From Nymphaea colorata (Eukaryota > Streptophyta > Magnoliopsida > Nymphaeales > Nymphaeaceae), in assembly GCF_008831285.2 (NCBI RefSeq), contig NC_045141.1:11272106-11336105 (forward strand): a stretch of DNA of 64,000 nt, read 5' to 3'. The notes beneath the pieces are model-generated. The model saw only the letters and a list, made by a program, of their open reading frames with translations. It was not told where the DNA came from and did no database searches. Below, in pieces: positions 1 through 11,400 of the stretch. How positions within the stretch are numbered: the first letter of the stretch is position 1; each line of letters opens with the position of its first letter. Both the position numbers and the translations under genes were made by a program.

Positions 1-1
1 G

Positions 2-1885
2 CCTGAGAAGGAGGAACGGGGTGACAATAGCATTGAGAAAGAAGGCCCTCAGTTGTTTGGACAGTTCTACTCTAGACGAGGTACTCGGACAGAGGTGATG
101 ACTTGTGATGCTAGATCTACTTTCAATCCCAATGCCACTCCTTCCCTGGATGAACCAAGTCCTACCAAGGAGACCGTGGAGACTCATGATGAGGTTGAAA
201 AGAAGAATGACGATCTTCCCATTGCCCTGAGAAAGGGTGTCAGGTCATGTACTCAACACCCCATTGGTAATTTTGTTTCTTATTCCAGACTTGGGAAAGA
301 TTACAAGTGCTTTGTTTCTACTCTCTCTTTGGCTGTGATTCCCAGGACTGTCGCTGAAGCTCAAAGTGACTCCAAGTGGGCTGATGCAATGAAAGAAGAA
401 ATAGATGCCCTAAGAAGAAACTTGACATGGGAAGTGGTGAAGATTCCTGAAGCCGCTCACCTAGTTGGATCCAAATGGGTGTATACCATCAAGTACAAAC
501 CAGATGGGAGTGTTGAAAGATATAAAGCTCGACTTGTGGCCAAGGGGTTTAGCCAGAAATATGGAATTGATTACTTGGAAACCTTTGCTCCTGTTGCGAA
601 AATGAAGACTGTGAGGGTGGTTATATCCCTAGCTGTGATGAAGGAGTGGAAGATGTATCAACTGGATGTTAAGAATGCATTCCTCAATGGTGACCTCGAA
701 GAAGAAGTATATATGCATATGCCTCCAGGATATGAAGAACCAGAAATGTGTTGTAAGCTGAAAAAGGCATTGTATGGCCTTAAACAATCGCCCAGAGCGT
801 GGTTTGAACGACTGAGAAGAGTGATGATACGTCATGGATACAAACAAGGAAATGGAGATCACACTCTGTTTGTGAAGAAGAAGGAGAGCAAGGTTACTCT
901 CCTGCTCGTCTACGTAGATGACATGATTGTTACTGGAGATGATGAGGAGGAGATTATCAAGCTAAAAGGGTTACTGGCTACAGAATTCGACCTCAAAGAT
1001 CTTGGCAAACTAAGGTATTTTCTTGGTATGGAGGTTGCTAGGTCTAGTACTGGTCTTGTACTAAACCAAAGGAAATATACATTAGATCTGCTGGAAGAAA
1101 CTGGTAAATTGGGATGTAGACCTACTCCTACCCCTTTTGACACTGGGCACAAGTTGAGTCTTAGAGATGGAGAGCCTCTCTGTGAAGAAGACAAGGGAAG
1201 ATATCAACGTTTGGTTGGGAAGCTAATTTATCTTACCCTCACGAGACCTGATATCACCTTTGCGGTGAATGTTTTGAGCCAATTCATGCATGCGCCAACC
1301 GATGCACATCTGAAGGCTGTGGACAGAGTGCTATGCTACCTGAAGAAAAATCCTGGTAAGGGACTCCTGTATGTGAAACAAGAGACTGTGGAAATCGAGG
1401 GCTATTCTGATGCGGATTGGGCAGGTTGTGGTGATACCAGACGATCCACTACAGGGTACTGTGTCTACTTGGGAGGAAACCTTGTTGTATGGAGGAGCAA
1501 GAGACAGGATGTTTGCTCTAGATCCAGTGCAGAGGCAGAATATAGGGCAGTTGCTATGGGATTGTCAGAGTTATTATGGTTGAAGATATTGTTGACTGAC
1601 ATTGGAATAGAGATTGAAGGACCTATGAAGATGTATTGTGATAACAAGTCTGCAATCAACTTAGCCAACAATCATGTTCTTCACGACAAAACAAAACATG
1701 TTGAAATTGATCGTCACTTCATTCGGGAAAGGATTGATGCGAAAGAGTTGATCTTACCTTACATGAAGTCTGAAGACCAAACTGCTGATGTTCTGACGAA
1801 AGCTCTTCCTTCAGCTTCATTTGAGAGGAATGTATCCAAGTTGGGCATGTTTGATATGTATGCCCAACTTGAGGGGGAGTGTTGA
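2..1885 (+). CDS. Ty1/copia Pol polyprotein, C-terminal part: reverse transcriptase and RNase H (5' end outside window)
   Basis: The frame is open from base 2 to the stop at 1885, so this is the downstream part of a longer polyprotein and the first ATG inside it is not a true start. Visible landmarks are the entry of the RT domain (SKWVYTIKYKPDGSVERYKA), the LDVKNAFLNGDL block, ALYGLKQSPRAWF, the catalytic YVDDM box at about 910-925, and an RNase H domain (YSDADWAGC, SSAEAEYRA, the DNKSAI block and a KHVEIDRHFIRE tail). The enzyme copies retrotransposon RNA into cDNA in virus-like particles. No stop or frameshift interrupts 1.88 kb, unlike the related copy at 9.9-11.6 kb, so this copy is younger or better conserved. 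The stop codon lies inside the first bases of the 3' LTR. It runs antisense to TAF5. Whether the whole element is intact cannot be judged, because gag and integrase lie left of the window. Confidence 0.93.
   Translation, partial: PEKEERGDNSIEKEGPQLFGQFYSRRGTRTEVMTCDARSTFNPNATPSLDEPSPTKETVETHDEVEKKNDDLPIALRKGVRSCTQHPIGNFVSYSRLGKDYKCFVSTLSLAVIPRTVAEAQSDSKWADAMKEEIDALRRNLTWEVVKIPEAAHLVGSKWVYTIKYKPDGSVERYKARLVAKGFSQKYGIDYLETFAPVAKMKTVRVVISLAVMKEWKMYQLDVKNAFLNGDLEEEVYMHMPPGYEEPEMCCKLKKALYGLKQSPRAWFERLRRVMIRHGYKQGNGDHTLFVKKKESKVTLLLVYVDDMIVTGDDEEEIIKLKGLLATEFDLKDLGKLRYFLGMEVARSSTGLVLNQRKYTLDLLEETGKLGCRPTPTPFDTGHKLSLRDGEPLCEEDKGRYQRLVGKLIYLTLTRPDITFAVNVLSQFMHAPTDAHLKAVDRVLCYLKKNPGKGLLYVKQETVEIEGYSDADWAGCGDTRRSTTGYCVYLGGNLVVWRSKRQDVCSRSSAEAEYRAVAMGLSELLWLKILLTDIGIEIEGPMKMYCDNKSAINLANNHVLHDKTKHVEIDRHFIRERIDAKELILPYMKSEDQTADVLTKALPSASFERNVSKLGMFDMYAQLEGEC
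1871..1879 (+). other. Polypurine tract of copia element 1
   Basis: A purine run (GAGGGGGAG) sits directly before the TG that opens the 3' LTR. This is the usual position of the plus-strand primer in LTR retrotransposons. The same tract, as its complement, borders the 3' LTR of the copy at 9686-9924. Confidence 0.8.
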
Positions 1886-2128
1886 TAGATTGTGGGTTTC
1901 GGGTCCGGATCCATACCCGACCCGCCTTGTAGCCCGTTTTGGGCTCTACTTAAGTCATGTAACCCTAATCCTTAAGTGTTAATGATAATCTTAAGAGAGA
2001 GAGAGTCTGGCTGCTAGTGGGCACCAACTCCTCCTCATTCGTGGTTTTTTCTCCCTCGTGTTGAGGGTTTTCCACGTTACATCGTGATCATTGTTTCTCT
2101 TCGTCTTCTTCTTGTTCGTATTTCTACA
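1880..2128 (+). repeat. 3' LTR of copia element 1
   Basis: The 249-bp sequence starts TGTTGA and ends TTCTACA, the expected TG..CA ends. It follows the polypurine tract directly. Several stretches are shared with the two LTRs of the intron-5 element read on the minus strand: a GA run followed by GTCTGG, TAGTGGGCACCA, and TTACATCGTG. That makes the elements one family with fairly diverged LTRs. The 5 bases after it, ATGTC, would be the target duplication, but the partner lies outside the window. Confidence 0.85.
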
Positions 2129-2355
2129 ATGTCAAATAACAAAGAAGTGAAGAACAATTAATCAGATGAACGAGATTTCCAGTGGCCAAGATCACAAGCT
2201 TGGCTGCAGATGATAAGCAGGTTCAAACTGGTGACATCCACCATAGAATAATTCTCTCTCGCTCTCTCTCTAATATATATATATATATATGCACACAAGC
2301 ACAAATATACATAACAGGAATCCTCCAGAAAACAAGAACTAATTTCCGTTCGTAC
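2129..2355. other. TAF5 intron 8, start (cut by copia element 1)
   Basis: Sequence between exon 8 and the copia LTR. It contains a short TA run (about 2273-2290) and no clear further exon. A stretch encoding KSRSSD on the minus strand near 2160-2180 recalls the next TAF5 residues but has no acceptor site. Confidence 0.4.
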
Positions 2356-2460
2356 CTTGTTATCTTCTAAGTCTCCTTCTTTGGATTCACCTTCTGTCTT
2401 TTCCACATCAGTTGCCAAACCAGCCTTTTCTAATTGTTCCTCTATAGAGTCTTCAAGCAA
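2356..2460 (-). CDS. TAF5: TAF5 exon 8
   Basis: The acceptor TTCTTCAG precedes 2460 and the donor AAG|GTACGA follows 2356. The 105 bp (35 codons) encode LLEDSIEEQLEKAGLA followed by a Glu/Lys/Asp-rich linker. It is the last exon of the gene that can be placed in the window. Confidence 0.9.
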
Positions 2461-5400
2461 CTGAAGAATGCATATGATGAGTAAAACTCAGCCCCACAAA
2501 CATTTGGATGTAATTAAACAAATATAAACTTGATTCAGAAATATAGTGATTGAAAAATATAGACAAATTTGTGGATGCTTAGGTAAATCAAATGGCAAAG
2601 TAAACCATCGAAAAAGCTCAAAGCAACATAAACAGTTAAATACTGGTTTGAAACATAGAGAATAGAACAGAAATATGTGCACGCCATGCTCGCCTAAATG
2701 ATAAACAAACCATAACAACAAACGGTAATACCATCCACAAATACATTATGTGGCTTATACAAGTGAAATAAAGATGAATAGATCCAGATCCACGTCTATG
2801 CAAAATCCTGTCTTGTTTTATTTCTATTGTGGCATAGTATAGTATCAGTTATTGTAGGGGTAAACGTGTCACTAGTTTCTTGTATTAAATAGAACATATA
2901 GTGTTGAAGGTTAGGTCCGTCCCTTGCATCTTGTTGTGGATTGTGACAGATTGCTGCTGTCCTTCCCTCTCTATCATCTCCTTTCTTCACGCAGGATTTA
3001 GCTCTGCTTTCATAGACTCTAGTCCCTAACATGGTCAGGGGACCAATTAGGCGAGGACCTGTGACTGTATTCCAAAAAGAATGCCCAATGAGATTATCCG
3101 ATTGTCTTCCACAAAGAATGTCCAAAGAGATATCCAATCTCTCAGGCCAGAAGTCCCCTTCTTTGTCAAGTATGTTCGGCGCCAATCACTCCACATTCTT
3201 TTTCTTGTTTTAAATTAATTCAACGCCAATCTTCCTCTGCATCTCTTGACATGATTTTGGTCTCTTACTTCTGTTCTCTTCTGTCTGATTTCTCCAAATC
3301 ATCTCTTTTTCTTTCTCTTGAATATAAAAGCTAGATTTGGTTTATTCAATCAGAATCTTAAATGCAGTATTTTCCTTTGCTATAACTGTCTGCATGAATC
3401 TGATTACCCAAATGAAAGATTAAAATCAGATTTTTTTTGCCCATGCAATTTCAAAGTATCATCAGAATATTAACTGATATTTTTCTCCATCAGTGATTTG
3501 TTGTTACTGTTTTTGTTGTGTATTCTCTTTTCCGCATCCTTTTGGTCTATAATCAAAATCTAGTCCGGCAAATAGCCAGCCCCTGATTAATTTTCACTAT
3601 AGTGTGAAAGGGATCAGAAGCATCATTACTGACTTTCTTCATTGATGAGACGTCTGTGTACATAAAACTGATCATTGCTGCCACAGAGAAAAGGACAAAA
3701 ATAAAGGCAGTCTACAGGAGGAAAGATCTTATCAATTGTTCATGAGGGTTGCACATTGTTTTATTTTTTGGAACTGTTTGATCAATGGAGACCTTTTATT
3801 TGTGTCTTTCAGATTCTTCATATCTCTCACAACAATTGGTTTTTCCTTTCTTCAAACTAGTCTTTCTCAAATTTGAGTCAACATGCTACTAAGAAACGTA
3901 TCAGTTCTCATTTCTTGACTTGGAAGAGGCAGATAATCATTAGGAGCTAAGATCTCTCTGGACATCTAGATGGATCAATCCCGGTTCCACCAGAATTTAT
4001 CTCGTGAAGGTTAAAAAGGGGTTGTCACCATCAAATCTGTTCAAAATCCAGAACTATTGCCTGGATAAAAAGAGATCAAACTTTTATTGCACATATTACT
4101 TCTACTTTTTCCAAAAAGGTGTTAGTGGGAATACCAAATAATTGTGTGGCAGTGGAGTTGTGGAGCAATTAGCAAAGGAGCAATTAGCAAACTAGTCTAG
4201 ACCTATCCTCGGACATCTAAAGCAAGGATTTTGTACCTCCAATGTGAGTTTTAATTGTTGAAAAGGGTTCCATGTCAGTTATGGAATATCTAAATAAAAT
4301 GAAGAAAATTATTGATTAGCTAGCTGTAATGGGATGTGAAGTGAATCACAAAGACAAAGTGTGGAAAACTCTTAGTAATTTGGGGCCAAAATATCATGTC
4401 CTAACCATATGCTGATTGTGCTTGCTTGTATTGTCGATATTTGAAGATTTATGTGTGAAGTTGCTGCAATATGAGATGACAATCAAAGGTTTTTTGAAGA
4501 CATACAAACAATGACATAAGATGTTCTTGTTATTGAGACAACTTATGGGCATCTACAAGGAGGAACTAGTTTTTAAGGGGGCAAAGGCCAAGGAATAAGT
4601 GGTTTAGGACCTTAGGTGGTTGAGGAATTTTTCCTATACCTACACCTAATCCTAATGCAAGAAATCAAAATCCAAAACCTATTCCCACTTGCTTCTTGTC
4701 TAGCAGGAGAGGCTACATCAAAGAAAATTGCTATACTCAAAATAAAGCAAAATTACCAAGGGCTGCAACAGAAGTAGTTAGCTGAATGAAACAAACAGCA
4801 TATTTCTGAAATCACTATGAGCATGATATCTAACAATAATGTTCCTACTGGCTTGTGGTCTGAAGCTCTCAGTTCAGCCATGAATGTTACCAATCGCCTA
4901 CCCATGTATATCCAAGTAATAAATCCCCATATTCACACCTTTTTGGAGAGCACCCTCATTATGATCTCCTAAATGTTTCTGGATATGCTTATTACGTACA
5001 TGTTGATAAACCTTTGAGAAAGAACAAGTCTTAGGTGATCCACCTCAATCAGAAGAAAGAGATTCACTGCCATCAGAAGCTCTTAATAAATTTTCAAGAC
5101 AGGCTTACATAGAAGAAGAGAAAATAGACCAATCCTCATTACTGATGAAATTACCCAAAGTCAACCTTCAGTGATAAAGTCAAAAAAAAATTGGCATCTC
5201 ATTCAAAGATGGGTCAGTTATGATCATTTTTCTTTTGATTTCCAACTATTTTTATCTCAGTTTCAAAAGCTAAAAAGAACGCATCACTTTTCATCAAGTC
5301 ATATAATCTCAAATGCAGATAGAGGCAATGAATGAAGAAATGAAAGCATTCTATGAATCCCAAACATGGAAAATTTTATCTAGACCGAACGAGAAAAGGT

Positions 5401-8400
5401 TCATAAGCTCAAAATTGGTATTCAAAACAAAATATAACCTAGTTGGAGAATTGAGTATGGACAAAATTATGATGAAACCCTTGTTGATACGGGTAATACT
5501 TGCACTAAACATTATGGGTGAAATTTGGGCCAACTGGAAGGTTAAATTGCCTTTTAAGTGAGATACTTAAAATTAAAGAAGAGACAGCCACTTGGATATG
5601 TAGAGGGGGATCCTAAACAGTATGTCTATAAACTGAAAAGGGCCCTATATGAACTAAAGCAATGACACAAGAGGCTGCCTGAACAAAAATGAAAACTGTC
5701 GGTACTGGAGCCCCAGAGCATCCAATTCCTTATAGGCATTTCATTAAACTTTTCATGAAGCTCATGGGCTTACCTGTTGGAAAAAAAAATTAGTGTGGCC
5801 CCACCATGAGGCACGAATAAATAAAGTTGTGCTATATGTGCTCTATGTTATACGCTAGGCCACGTAGATGCAGGATGTGGGTGCTGATGAGGCATTCTAA
5901 AAAAAAATTGGATGCAGCAAGTATCTATATCTATATATATATATCTATATATATATATAGAGAGAGAGAGAGGAATTAAAATCAGCCGGCTACCTCTGTA
6001 GCAAGGTGTTTTTTTTTTATTTTATGTCATTAAAAACCATTGCAAAATGTATATTTGCAACGGCCAATTGCTTGGCAATGGCTTTTAGCGACGAATGCAC
6101 CTTTTGCAATGACTTAGACACTTAGTAACATGAAAAAAAAAAAAAACCAACCGGTCACAAAGGTAGGCTGCTGATTCAATTTTCTTATAGGGGAATTCCC
6201 TGTTGTCATGTGCTAGATGTTTGCTGGATGCTTAAAATTTAAAAATGTGTCATTAAAAACAGCTCATAAATTGGCATTAGCCACAGTTTATGGTGCGACG
6301 ATGGCTTATGGTGGCTTTAGCAACGATATGTCTTTTTAACGATGAATTTTTAAATGTTAGCTATCTGGCAACTATCCAGCATGTTCGCATTGACCTACCC
6401 TATATATATATAATAGGATCTTGTGATCATCGCTGCTTTAAAGGACGGGCGGCCAGGTTGTCCACTTTGATGGATGACTAGCACTAGACCCTCATACCAC
6501 AAGAGAGATTGAGTAGGCATGAGAGAGAGTAGGCATGTAGGCATGGATTGTTTAGCTTGGTATCATGCCATGGTAGATTGTAACAGAAAAGAAGTCAGAT
6601 TTCATGTTACAAATGATGTTGAAGCAGTATTTCAAGGAGAATGCAGAATTTTGCCAACGCCTCTGATTTTTTGTCATATTGCCCGAAGAACATACTAAAT
6701 AGGGTTGTATTGTTGGGTGAGCAGATTTGTAGTGTAATTTTTTAAAAGCATACGTTCTTTTTATTTGGTTTAATAATGCATGAACATATGCAACAGATTA
6801 TCAGCACAGCTGAATTTTTATGTTTGATTTATTCGTTGTACAAAGCATGAAATTGATGAGTATAGCAGATGGAGCACGATAGGCATCTTGCTTAACCACG
6901 ATTTGTTAAGTTATCTAAACAAATAGAAATTTAGATGTCATAGCTATCTGAAGTTGTTTTACCTCATTATATTTGTAAAGGTTGATTTGGTAAGAAAGCA
7001 GCTATCTTAGAATTGTTCATATGAGAACTCTAAAAAACTTTTCAGCAAGTCTCTATCGTGACTGGCCGCGAGGGCTGCCAAAGGGCAGTGACCAATGATA
7101 GCCCGCAAGGGGTGAGGAGCAAGTCTCCTCTATTTAAAAAAAAAAAAAAATGGTCACTGGTCGCAAGATTCCACAAAGGAGCAAGTCTTTCAAGTGTGGG
7201 AGTTCAAGTGGAGAGCAAGTCTCTCTTGAGGTGATGGAGCGAACTTAAGAGATTGATATGAGAAGGTTCATTATGCTTGAAAGTTGTGTATGTCAAAATA
7301 TCTCTTAATTGTTGTAGTTTGTATTTGCTTTCAATGATTATCAGCTTATTGTGTGATGTTCACTGAGTCAGTAGGAGTCATCCTTTGTAATTTCTATTTT
7401 CCAGCTGAGTGAGAAAGAAATTTCTGAGCAGGCAGCTAAGCATCATTATATTTCAGCCTCCGGGTTCCCAATGTGATAGTAGAAGTTAGATTCATTTTGT
7501 TGATTATGCACTGCATATCATGTAGAAAGTAGCTGTTACACTTATTTCCACCTTATTTTATCAGTTATATAATTCAAAATTTTATCCTAGTGACCGTTAG
7601 ATTTTGAAATGTGCTATGAAGTTATTGTTTGCTCCTCATCTCCTAGAGCAGGGGATGACAATTGGGTGGGGGGTGGAAGATAATGGTTTAGGGGAAGAAA
7701 ATGGAGAAGAAATAAGGAGGGTAAAATGAGAGGAAAAAGTGAGTGGGTGCGGTCAGTAGCACCTCACTCGCATTGACCGAGTCAGATGCCATGTAGGAAG
7801 CGAATCTGCATAACCAGGTATAACCCCTGTTTTAGTTGTCCATGTGACCTAGGTTACATTGGTGCAGGTGGAAGTGCAAGTATATAATTTCCTAAAAAAA
7901 ATTAAGTGATATATATGCGGCAAATTAACAAAGCATAATGAAAAATGATACATAGGGAAAGCATAAAATATAAAATGTTCATAAGAATAAATTCATGAAG
8001 CTATGAGTTTATCACTCATCTAATAAATCATAACACAGAATTTGAGCTAGTGACTAAGAAAATAATACAAATAAATATGTATGTTCTTATCATCTTTGAG
8101 AGCGAAAGAGAGAAATTGCACTATATACAAATGTATAGTTTTATTTGCACGCATATTTGCATACAAATAGTATGCACACATACATACATACATACACACA
8201 AGCATAAGCATATACGTACATACAAGCATCATACATACATACTACATAGTATATACACAGACATATATGTACATAAGCATATATTTCATATACCTTTTCC
8301 TTTTCATTTTACTTCACATTTCAGCCTGAGATAGTCATTGAAGTAACTACCATTGGGCAATTTCCCCTTTCTTCTTCATGTATAGGGAGTGGCTTACCCT

Positions 8401-11400
8401 GTCAGAATACACTTCCTAATCCTTTCAAATCAATGAAATTTTTTATCTATTGTCTCTTCATTACGCTTAGTTAACTTGGGATTACCCCACATTTGTCCTT
8501 GAGTTTCATGCCCATTTGCAGCTCTTATGGGCCTTGTAAGTAACCAAGCCTCTACGTTGCTTCATTATATTTTTTTGCTGCAATTTTATATACATCATCA
8601 CAATCGAATCATCCAACTCAGCTTGTAAAATGGAAATAAACTAGAATGCTTAATGCTCCACTCACCCCCCAATGAACTTCTTTCTGATTCACCTGCTTAG
8701 CTATATCATTGCTACTGCCCATCAAACTTACCACATCAGCATCATCAGTAAAAGAACCTGGCTGTCCAGGGGAAACTGACAAAATATGAATTAGTATACT
8801 ACGTTACATCGTATAATTTTGAGAAGAAAAAGAAAGTGAATTATGAAGGCCTATAGATAAAGCAGTAGAAAAGCAGTAATCAAACATTAGGAGGACTTCT
8901 GAGTAAGTACCTCGGAAATTGATACGCTCATTTATTATTCCAAGCATTATCATTGACTCGGATTTCTGCAGGTATTGCAGTAGAAGATCATAGGAATACT
9001 GCAGGTTAAAATGTAAAGAGTGAGAGGAGTCAATAAAAACACAAAAGCAATTAGAAAGGTAAGTCAATCAACTTCTAGAACTGTACATGACACAACAGAT
9101 GCTTCAAGCTGCACATGCAAGCACAGATATATTCACAACCTAGTTCTGAAGCTATACATAGCACAAAGGGTCTGTACATGTGCATTGGTTGGTCATAACA
9201 TGTGGATACAGAATCGGAAATGTCAACCAGCATTATGTAGGGCATCTATAACACCATTTAGACAACTACATCAGGTTCAGTCTAATAGTTTGTATTGAAA
9301 ACTCATGCACTCATACAACTATGTTGCATATGTGAATGCACTCATTTCAGATGGTTTGAACTTTAAAGTTAACACAGTGCTAATTGACAGCATTCTTCCT
9401 GACATATATGTGCTCATGTGTACTTGTTTGTGGGGTATATGTGTGTGTGTGTGTGTGCGCGTGTGTGCAGGCCAGAAGGTTTAAAATCCAGAAGGGGATA
9501 AATTCATATATCACCAATCATCCTGATTCCAAGCATCAATTTTTCCCAAACTTGCCAAGAAAAGAAAGCAGTTAGAACAGGGAGTTGAGCCAAAGCATGG
9601 AAGCAAAGGCAATTGAAGGCACAGGCAAAATGACAAACTAAATTGCAAGCAACAAATTAATATTAACCTAAAATGCAATTAGTAATGTAGAATCAAAAAC
9701 AAGAAAGGAACACGATGTAACGTGAAAAACCCCTCAACAAGAGGGGAAAAACCACAGGTGAGGAGGACTGGTGCCCACTAGCAACCAGACTCTCTCTCTC
9801 TTAGAATATCATTCACACATCGAAAATTAGGGTTTACACAGGTTAAGTAGGGCCATAACAGTACCACACTGGATTGGGTCCAAATCCAGACCTGGATAGG
9901 TGACCCAAATAACATATGTCAACACTCCCCCTCAAATTGGACATACATATCAAACATGCCCAACTTGGATACATTTCTTTCAAACTGAGACACAGGTAAG
10001 GCTTTAGTCAGAACATCAGCAGTTTGGTCTTCATATTTCATATATGGTAGAATCAACTCTATGGCATCAATTCTCTCCCGGATGAAGTGACGGTCAATCT
10101 CGACATGCTTTGTTCGGTCATGTAACACAAGGTTGTTGGCCAGATTGATTGTGGACTTGTTATCACAGTACATCTTCATAGGTCCTTCCGTCTTTATCCC
10201 AATAACAGTCAGTAATACTTTCAGCCACAGTAATTTTGACACTCCAGTAGCAACAACCCTATATTCAGCATCTGCACTTGAGCGGGAACAAACATCTTGT
10301 CTCTTACTCCTCCAAACAACAAGATTTCCTTCCAAGTAGACGTAATACCCTGAAGTAGATCTTCTAGTATCAACATAGCCTGCCCAGTCTGCATCTGAAT
10401 ACCCTTCAATCTCAATCGGTCATTGTTTCACATATAGAAGCCCCTTGCCAGGATTCCTTTTCAAGTAACACAAGATTCTGTCGACAACCTTCAAATGAGT
10501 ATCTGTAAGTGTGTGCATGAACTGACTCATTACATTTACATCAAAGGTGATATCAAGTCTAGTCAGAGTGAGGTAGATCAATCTTCCAACCAAACGTTGA
10601 TACCTCTCCTTAGCTTCTTCACAAAGAGGTTCCCCATCCTTAATATTGAGTTTGTGTCCAACATCCGGAGGAGTAGAAGCCGGTCTACACCCTAATTTTC
10701 CTGTCTCCTTATATAAATCCAGGGTATACTTCCTTTGATTTAGCACAAGGGTCGTACCTGATCTCGCAATTTCAATACCAAGAAAATATCTTAGTTTGCC
10801 AAGGTCCTTGAGATCAAATTCAGCAGTCAGTAAACCCTTTAATCTTGTTATCTCGTCTTTCACCTGTAACAATCATATCATCAACATAGACTAACAAGAG
10901 AGTAACCTTACCTTCCTTACTCTTTACAAACAGAGTATGATCTCTGTTTCCTTGATTGTAGTCATGTTGTCTCATTACAAGTCTAAGACGTTCAAACTAT
11001 GCTTGGGGAGACTGCTTGAGCCCTACAAAGCCTTCTTCAATTTACAGCATTTTCTCGGTTTCTGATATCCTGGGGACATACACATATACACTTCTTCTTC
11101 AAGATCTCCATTGAGAAAAGCATTCTTAACGTCAAGTTCGCACATCTTCCACTCCTTCAACACTGCATGAGAAATAATAACTCTAACAGTCTTCATCTTC
11201 GCAACAGGAGAAAACGTCTCCAAATAGCCAATCTCATATTTCTAACTAAACCCCTTGGCAACCAGGCGAGCTTTGTACCTCTCAACATTCTCATCTGGTT
11301 TGTACTTAATGGTGTAGACTCACTTGGATCCAACCAGATGAGCTGCTTCAGGGATCTCTACCACTTCCCTTATCCGGTTTCTGCTCAAGGCTTCCATCTC

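Noticed and set aside
2158-2185. Possible TAF5 exon 9 (KSRSSD) on the minus strand
   Set aside because: No AG acceptor at the right place and no continuation before the copia LTR.
8050-8334. Frames of 94 and 61 codons over the CATA repeat
   Set aside because: Produced by a CATA/CA microsatellite within a TAF5 intron.
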